Below are positions 59,504-64,000 of a stretch of 64,000 nt of DNA, one piece after another (within the stretch, counting starts at the first letter, position 1; each line of letters opens with the position of its first letter). The stretch covers positions 310,001-374,000 of the forward strand of contig JADJYT010000001.1 in NCBI GenBank assembly GCA_016719635.1, written 5' to 3'. The position numbers were made by a program, and so were the translations under genes. The notes beneath the pieces are model-generated. The model searched no databases and was not told the origin of the DNA. It saw only the letters and a program-made list of their open reading frames with translations. This DNA comes from Sphingobacteriales bacterium (GTDB lineage Bacteria; Bacteroidota; Bacteroidia; Chitinophagales; JADIYW01).

Positions 59504-61096
59504 TCATGCAAACTCCGGATTATCATTTTTCATTGGTATCAGACTCATGGCCCGTTCAGATATAGCAGTAATGCTCAAACTCGGATTTACTCCGGGATTG
59601 GCAGACATCATACTGCCGTCGCAGACCATCATATTTTTATAGTTGAAGACATGATTATTTTTGTCAATCACACCGTTGGAAGCGTCTTTACCCATACAGG
59701 CTCCGCCCAATATATGAGCAGTCGTGGGAATACCCAATAAAGTTTCTGTACTCATCACCATCGCTTTGCCGTTCACAATCTTTTCAATCTTATGCGCAAG
59801 TTCCTGTGCTTTTGGATTGAAAGCAGTTGGTGCCGGGCCGGTATCCAGATTTGTTTTCATAAAACCTGTTTTGGTTCTTTTCAGGCTTAAAGTAGAATCG
59901 ATACTTTCCATATACAACAGGATCTGGGTTTTCTTACTCCAGTCATCCACAAAGAACACCTTAAGGTTATCCAGCGGATGCATAAAAAAGTCTTTCAGCA
60001 TATTGAAGAAGCGAATGAAAATATTTTTCCCCTGTACCATCGGTGCCATGAAGATCCGCCAGAACCCAGCTCCTTCCGAATACTTAACCGGTTCAATATG
60101 TCTGTGTTCATCAATATTGACGATAGACCCAATTGCAATGCCTTCTGAGAATGAAACGTCTTTATCGTAAGTTGTAACACCTATCAGGCTCTCCGAATTG
60201 GTGCGGATGCCGGTACCCAGTTTTTCCGATAATTTCGGTAACGAACCTTCTTTCAGCTTCAGCATTAAATCCATCGTACCCAACACACCACCGGCAAATA
60301 TGACACCTTTGGCTTTCACGCTGCCTTTTTTCGGAAACCAGGACAAGGAATCCTTGTATTTGATTTCATAACCTGCACTGCCGTCTTCACTCAAAGGAGA
60401 GACATCATACACTTCTTTTTCGGCTATGATTTCTGCGCCTGACTGTTGTGCAAGGTGCAGGTAGTTTTTATCCAATGTGTTTTTAGCATTGAAGCGGCAA
60501 CCCAGCATACAACCGCCACATAAGTTGCAACCGGTTCGGTCAGGACCTTTGCCTTCAAAATACGGATCGGGAACAGTTACACCGACCTTACCGAAATAGA
60601 CGGCTACATCTGTTTTGTCAAAGGCTTTCTCATCCCCCATATCTTTTGCCAATTGCAGCATGGCTTTGTCACTGCGGCTCATATACGGATGTTTTTCTGC
60701 ACCCAGCATTTTTTTTGCGGTCGCATAAAAAGGTTTTAAGGTTTCTTCCCAGTTCTCCAGCCCGTTCCAGTGCCCGCTGTTGTAAAATTCCGATTTGGGT
60801 ACAGGCAATGTATTAGCATACACTACGGAACCGCCGCCTACCGCTACTCCACTTAGGATGGCTACATGTCGGTAGAAGGTCAGTTTAAACAAGCCCTGCA
60901 TACCCAGCTTTGGCATCCACATCCATTTGCGCAGGTTCCAGTTGGTTTCCGGAAAGTCTTCGGGTTTATTGAACCATTTTCCCTTTTCAATCACCAAAAC
61001 CTTATATCCTTTTTCTGACATTCGAAGGGCGGAAACGGAGCCGCCGAAGCCGCTTCCTATGATTACATAATCGTAGTCTAAAGTGTGTGTAGCCAT
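59504..61096 (-). CDS. GMC-family oxidoreductase with cysteine cluster (cholesterol oxidase-like)
   Basis: 530 aa. FAD-binding DYVIIGSGFGGSVSALRMSE (N-terminal dinucleotide motif) and the GMC helix region LSGVAVGGGSVVYANTLPVP, with the second GMC motif VIFAGGVLGTMDLMLKL. An unusual insert CNLCGGCMLGCRFNAKNTLD (about residues 190-210) has four cysteines spaced CxxCxxCxxxC and may bind an iron-sulfur cluster. This architecture occurs in the large GMC subset annotated as cholesterol-oxidase-like. C-terminal catalytic region: AHILGGACMGKDASNGVIDK, then CDGSMMSANPGVNPSLSITA. Cytosolic, substrate unknown. Confidence 0.85.
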   Translation of the reverse strand: MATHTLDYDYVIIGSGFGGSVSALRMSEKGYKVLVIEKGKWFNKPEDFPETNWNLRKWMWMPKLGMQGLFKLTFYRHVAILSGVAVGGGSVVYANTLPVPKSEFYNSGHWNGLENWEETLKPFYATAKKMLGAEKHPYMSRSDKAMLQLAKDMGDEKAFDKTDVAVYFGKVGVTVPDPYFEGKGPDRTGCNLCGGCMLGCRFNAKNTLDKNYLHLAQQSGAEIIAEKEVYDVSPLSEDGSAGYEIKYKDSLSWFPKKGSVKAKGVIFAGGVLGTMDLMLKLKEGSLPKLSEKLGTGIRTNSESLIGVTTYDKDVSFSEGIAIGSIVNIDEHRHIEPVKYSEGAGFWRIFMAPMVQGKNIFIRFFNMLKDFFMHPLDNLKVFFVDDWSKKTQILLYMESIDSTLSLKRTKTGFMKTNLDTGPAPTAFNPKAQELAHKIEKIVNGKAMVMSTETLLGIPTTAHILGGACMGKDASNGVIDKNNHVFNYKNMMVCDGSMMSANPGVNPSLSITAISERAMSLIPMKNDNPEFA

Positions 61097-61217
61097 GTGG
61101 TCATACTAATTTGAAAAACAAATTACGAATTAAATTCATTTAAAGAATGAATTTAAGATAAGAAGCAAAAATTTGATATGATCTGTTGAGGATATAAGAC
61201 AATCTGCGCAGGAACAA

Positions 61218-62174
61218 TTAACTGTTTCTGAACTGCTCCCAGGCTTTTTGCGCCAATTTGAAGGTTAAATATTCTATATAATAACTTCCTTTAACGGCAT
61301 CTTCAATTTCAGCAAAGTAGGCTTCCTGCTGTAATATGTGATGAACATTTCTGGCAATGTGTTTACCAAAATCAGAATTCCCATTATGAATATCATGACT
61401 GTTGATGATAACAGCGTCACTGCCGCCCAAAACAGCGCTCATCGCTGCCGTCGTGTTACGCAGGATATTGGAATATTCATATTTATCGTCCCCATTTTGT
61501 ATGGCAGTCTCACAAAAAACAGTAAGCTGATACGGTTCATTCTTTAATTGACAAACCTGCTTCCACAGCCAGCGAAACGCCCTTAATCTGGCAATTTCAA
61601 AGAAATAGTTTTGGCCGGTATAAAAATGAAATCTATTTACACTAATATCCCCTTCTAAACCTTTTTGCAGGGCATATACTAATTCACTGATTATCGTCTC
61701 CTGCTTAGGTATAAGAATAACTGGAGTACAACTGTCTGGTATTTCATGTTCCAGCACCGATTTATTATCCTTCAAGTAATCCTCAAAATAAACAGGCGCA
61801 ATATTCTTCAAAATCCCATTTGTAAGACAATCGGTTTCAGAGGCATCCAATAATGTATGTTTCAGGTTAAAAATGATGGATGTGGCACCATAGTTTAACG
61901 CATGCAATGCTTCCCTGTTCGCTTCTTTTATATCATCCACAATAACCCGTTCAGTAATCTGCCATCCTCCGGATGATTTGGGTGGAATCTGAAGCTGGTA
62001 TTTTTCATTATCTTCTTTTGTATAAAATGGCAGGACATCAATACCTTCTTTTGAATGCCAGATCAGCTTATCATAAGCATCACCCTTTAAATCACGGATG
62101 ATTTTTTCTTTCCATTCTGCGGCAGAAACCGGAGGAAATTGTTCGAAGATACGATCGTATGGTTCTGTTGACAT
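61218..62174 (-). CDS. Short methylmalonyl-CoA mutase small-subunit-like protein
   Basis: 318 aa, beta/alpha barrel of the MutA type. Start MSTEPYDRIFEQFPPVSAAE, EWKEKIIRDLKGDAYDKLIW (the family start), EGIDVLPFYTKED, EANREALHALNYGATSIIFN, and near the end RNTTAAMSAVLGGSDAVIIN, ARNVHHILQQEAYFAEIEDA. It lacks the B12-binding domain, as small subunits do, but is clearly shorter than usual MutA proteins (about 450-620 aa). The catalytic subunit MutB is not in the window. Either a compact MutA or a truncated paralogue. Confidence 0.75.
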   Translation of the reverse strand: MSTEPYDRIFEQFPPVSAAEWKEKIIRDLKGDAYDKLIWHSKEGIDVLPFYTKEDNEKYQLQIPPKSSGGWQITERVIVDDIKEANREALHALNYGATSIIFNLKHTLLDASETDCLTNGILKNIAPVYFEDYLKDNKSVLEHEIPDSCTPVILIPKQETIISELVYALQKGLEGDISVNRFHFYTGQNYFFEIARLRAFRWLWKQVCQLKNEPYQLTVFCETAIQNGDDKYEYSNILRNTTAAMSAVLGGSDAVIINSHDIHNGNSDFGKHIARNVHHILQQEAYFAEIEDAVKGSYYIEYLTFKLAQKAWEQFRNS

Positions 62175-62235
62175 GCTGCAAAGATAAAAAATTTGTATGG
62201 GGTCATCGGCATATAGATACGCTTTTTTAGGACCG

Positions 62236-64000
62236 TTAGTCTATACTTAAGATTTTTATCTCCACACGCTGATTCAAGGGATTATCGGGTTTCTCCGGCA
62301 ACAGCAGTTTTGTTTTTCCATAGCCTTTGTAGCTAAGACGGACCGTAGAAATGCCCTTACTGACGAGGTAATCTACGCAGGTTTTAGCACGGCTGCCCGA
62401 TAGTTTCTGACAGAAATTATCATCACATAAGCCGTTGGTATGTCCACCAACCTCAACCTTCAGCTTGTTATTTTTTTTGAGGAATGCAACCACCTTATCC
62501 AATTCAGGGTAAGAAGGAATCTGAAGATAAGAGGCATCCGCGACAAAATAAATATTGTTGACCTGTGCAACGGCGCCAACTTCGAGCGGCACGCTGAATA
62601 AATCATATTCCTTTTGCAGTTGGGTATTATTGCCTGTTTGCTGCTGCACTTTTGACAATGAATCAATCGAACGCTTTAACGTCAGCACTTCCCGCTCCTG
62701 TTGATTTTTCAGGGCATCCAGTTTGGCTTTATCCTGTTCCATCTTCAATTTCTCGGCAGCCAGCTTATCCCGTTCATCCTGCATTTGTGCCAGCAAATCG
62801 TCCATCTGTTTTTTCTCCAGTTCCAACCTGCTTTTCTCCGATTCCAGTGTCGCATTCTGAGAAGCCAGCTTATCTTTTTCCACAGAAAACTTTGTACGCT
62901 GTGTCTGTAAATCGATAATATCCTTTTCCAAATCCTGTTTGCTGCTGCCCAGTTTATCCAGCATATCTGTCAGCCGCTGAGAGGCAGCCTTCTGCGCTTC
63001 CTGAATGGAATCTAATTTGGCTTTCTCATCCGCCAGAACTGCTGAATGTTCGGGTTGCACTAATGCTTCAGAACGTACAGGAGCAGTTGGTGTATCTTCA
63101 GATTTCTGTTCAGGAAGAACTATAGCTTCTGCAGCCGGTGCGGAAGCTACGGCAGGAGTCTCCTCTGTAGTTGTATTATTACCAACAGGAACAGACAAAT
63201 CTTTATCAGGCATTTGAACATCCGTATTTCCTGATAAAAGCGGTGCCTGTGTTGTTACCTGAGGCTTTTTTAGCTGAGCCATTTCATCCTGAAGTTTTTT
63301 TAATTTTTCCTCATATTTTAAAATAACTGGATTGGAGTTTGCTGAGAAGGCTGGTGATGGCAGGCTGCTAACTGGTATTGTACGACTGATATCAGAAGCC
63401 GGAGCTGAATTTGTTTTTGCAGGAGTTGGAGCAGAATTAACTGCAAACGTCGGATTCTTTTGCTGCTTTTTCAAATCATCCAGTTTTTGCTGATACGCAT
63501 CATAATCCTGCGAAAACTTATCCTCCTGTTTTTCTTTAGGAGGCTGTGGGTCATAAGGTTTCTGTTGCCATGGATTGGATTCTAATTTATTGCTTTGTCC
63601 AACTTCCCGTTGCTGCTGTTTCAAGGCATCCAGCTTTTGCTGCAAAGCATCTGTCGTCGCACTTGTGGTGGCTGTGGGTGCCGTCGGATTTGGATAATCT
63701 ATGGCCGGGTTAATTGGTTTGTTATTCGTATAAACTGTCGGTGACGATGCAGAAGATCTGACAGATGCCTGTGTCTGCTGCTTTTTTAACGCATCCAGTT
63801 TTTGTTGTAATTCATCCGTAACAGGATTATTTGTCTTAAATACAGGTGTTGGAGTTGCCGGTGCAGAAATTGCAGCCGGGTCAATTTCATTGGTAACATA
63901 ATTAGGCTGACTTGCAGCTGGTGCAGTTGTTCTGTTGACGACGGAAGGGGTTGTAACAGCAATCGGCAAATCTTTTTGTGCCAACTTCGACAAATCATTG
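62236..64000 (-). CDS. OmpA-family protein with coiled-coil and repeat region (partial, N-terminus beyond window)
   Basis: At least 585 aa in the window; the frame stays open through 64000, so the signal peptide and N-terminus are missing. Four copies of a heptad-type unit (QQKLDALKKQQ, QQKLDALKQQQ, QQKLDDLKKQQ, YEEKLKKLQDEMAQLKK) lie in about residues 60-245 with Pro/Ala/Thr spacers. A long coiled coil follows (about 305-460: KLDSIQEAQKAASQRLTDML, LESEKSRLELEKKQMDDLLA). The C-terminal OmpA peptidoglycan-binding domain (IYFVADASYLQIPSYPELDK, LKVEVGGHTNGLCDDNFCQK, LSGSRAKTCVDYLVSKGIST, NQRVEIKIL) is complete. It probably links the outer membrane to peptidoglycan. The stop is TAG at 62236. Confidence 0.87.
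   Translation of the reverse strand, partial: NDLSKLAQKDLPIAVTTPSVVNRTTAPAASQPNYVTNEIDPAAISAPATPTPVFKTNNPVTDELQQKLDALKKQQTQASVRSSASSPTVYTNNKPINPAIDYPNPTAPTATTSATTDALQQKLDALKQQQREVGQSNKLESNPWQQKPYDPQPPKEKQEDKFSQDYDAYQQKLDDLKKQQKNPTFAVNSAPTPAKTNSAPASDISRTIPVSSLPSPAFSANSNPVILKYEEKLKKLQDEMAQLKKPQVTTQAPLLSGNTDVQMPDKDLSVPVGNNTTTEETPAVASAPAAEAIVLPEQKSEDTPTAPVRSEALVQPEHSAVLADEKAKLDSIQEAQKAASQRLTDMLDKLGSSKQDLEKDIIDLQTQRTKFSVEKDKLASQNATLESEKSRLELEKKQMDDLLAQMQDERDKLAAEKLKMEQDKAKLDALKNQQEREVLTLKRSIDSLSKVQQQTGNNTQLQKEYDLFSVPLEVGAVAQVNNIYFVADASYLQIPSYPELDKVVAFLKKNNKLKVEVGGHTNGLCDDNFCQKLSGSRAKTCVDYLVSKGISTVRLSYKGYGKTKLLLPEKPDNPLNQRVEIKILSID

Noticed and set aside
1..64000. tRNA or rRNA genes
   Set aside because: No clover-leaf or rRNA signature was noticed in any intergenic region on reading by eye; a covariance search would settle it.

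Overview
The window comes from a member of the phylum Bacteroidota, probably near Chitinophagales or Saprospirales. The signs are a type II-C CRISPR locus with long 46-bp repeats, C-terminal type IX secretion (T9SS) sorting tails, -7 boxes of the form TAnnTTTG, and family content typical of the phylum (MoxR/DUF58 block, LemA/TPM, META/DUF4377, DUF1573, WG repeats). GC content is moderate and no rRNA or tRNA was seen.

Layout. (1) 1-6710: type II-C CRISPR-Cas remnant. The C-terminal part of cas9 is broken by about four frame changes. Intact cas1 follows, then a REP/MITE-like inverted repeat, then an IS3-family element (2721-3910, 4-bp target duplication GTGG), then cas2, a REP-like element and a two-way terminator. 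The array (4517-6673) has 27 full repeats, 27 spacers and decayed ends. (2) 6674-9162: gene-poor ground around two tandem PAS-LuxR regulators, with a recurring 19-bp motif on both sides. (3) 9163-12578: parE, an outer-membrane barrel protein and a DUF1573 protein. (4) 12626-19705: an RDD protein facing a co-directional block of SpoIIM-like membrane protein, second membrane segment, DUF4129, DUF4350, MoxR ATPase and DUF58. (5) 19706-26958: ABC1 kinase with an HTH-less TetR-like partner, polyprenyl synthase, haem-binding protein, META protein, MauG-type peroxidase and a membrane phosphoesterase. (6) 27006-33756: hypothetical proteins, a repeat-bearing intergenic stretch, a split TPR-like gene, a frameshifted NAD epimerase, CysH and a large membrane protein. 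(7) 33910-40797: LemA/TPM/LEA2 cluster, then flippase, asparagine-synthase-like protein, lipoprotein and the fluoride channel. (8) 40815-56357: mostly housekeeping genes (aroQ, xerD, yitT, trxA, DUF721, recF, ribH, trxB, coaE, yajC, ALDH7, enoyl-CoA hydratase, hydrolases). (9) 56425-64000: RlpA, T9SS-tailed secreted proteins, a GMC oxidoreductase, a short methylmalonyl-CoA mutase subunit and a partial OmpA protein.

A thread through the window is single-base lesions in otherwise coherent genes: frame changes in cas9, the IS transposase, the META protein and the epimerase, and in-frame stops at 14613, 28686 and about 57801. Several sit in A or C runs. That pattern fits consensus errors, real gene decay, or both, and raw reads are needed to tell.

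The most notable signals are the promoter-like sequence inside every CRISPR repeat, the IS wedged between cas1 and cas2 with a 40-bp copy of its left end lying alone between ribH and trxB, and the shared motif flanking the twin LuxR genes.
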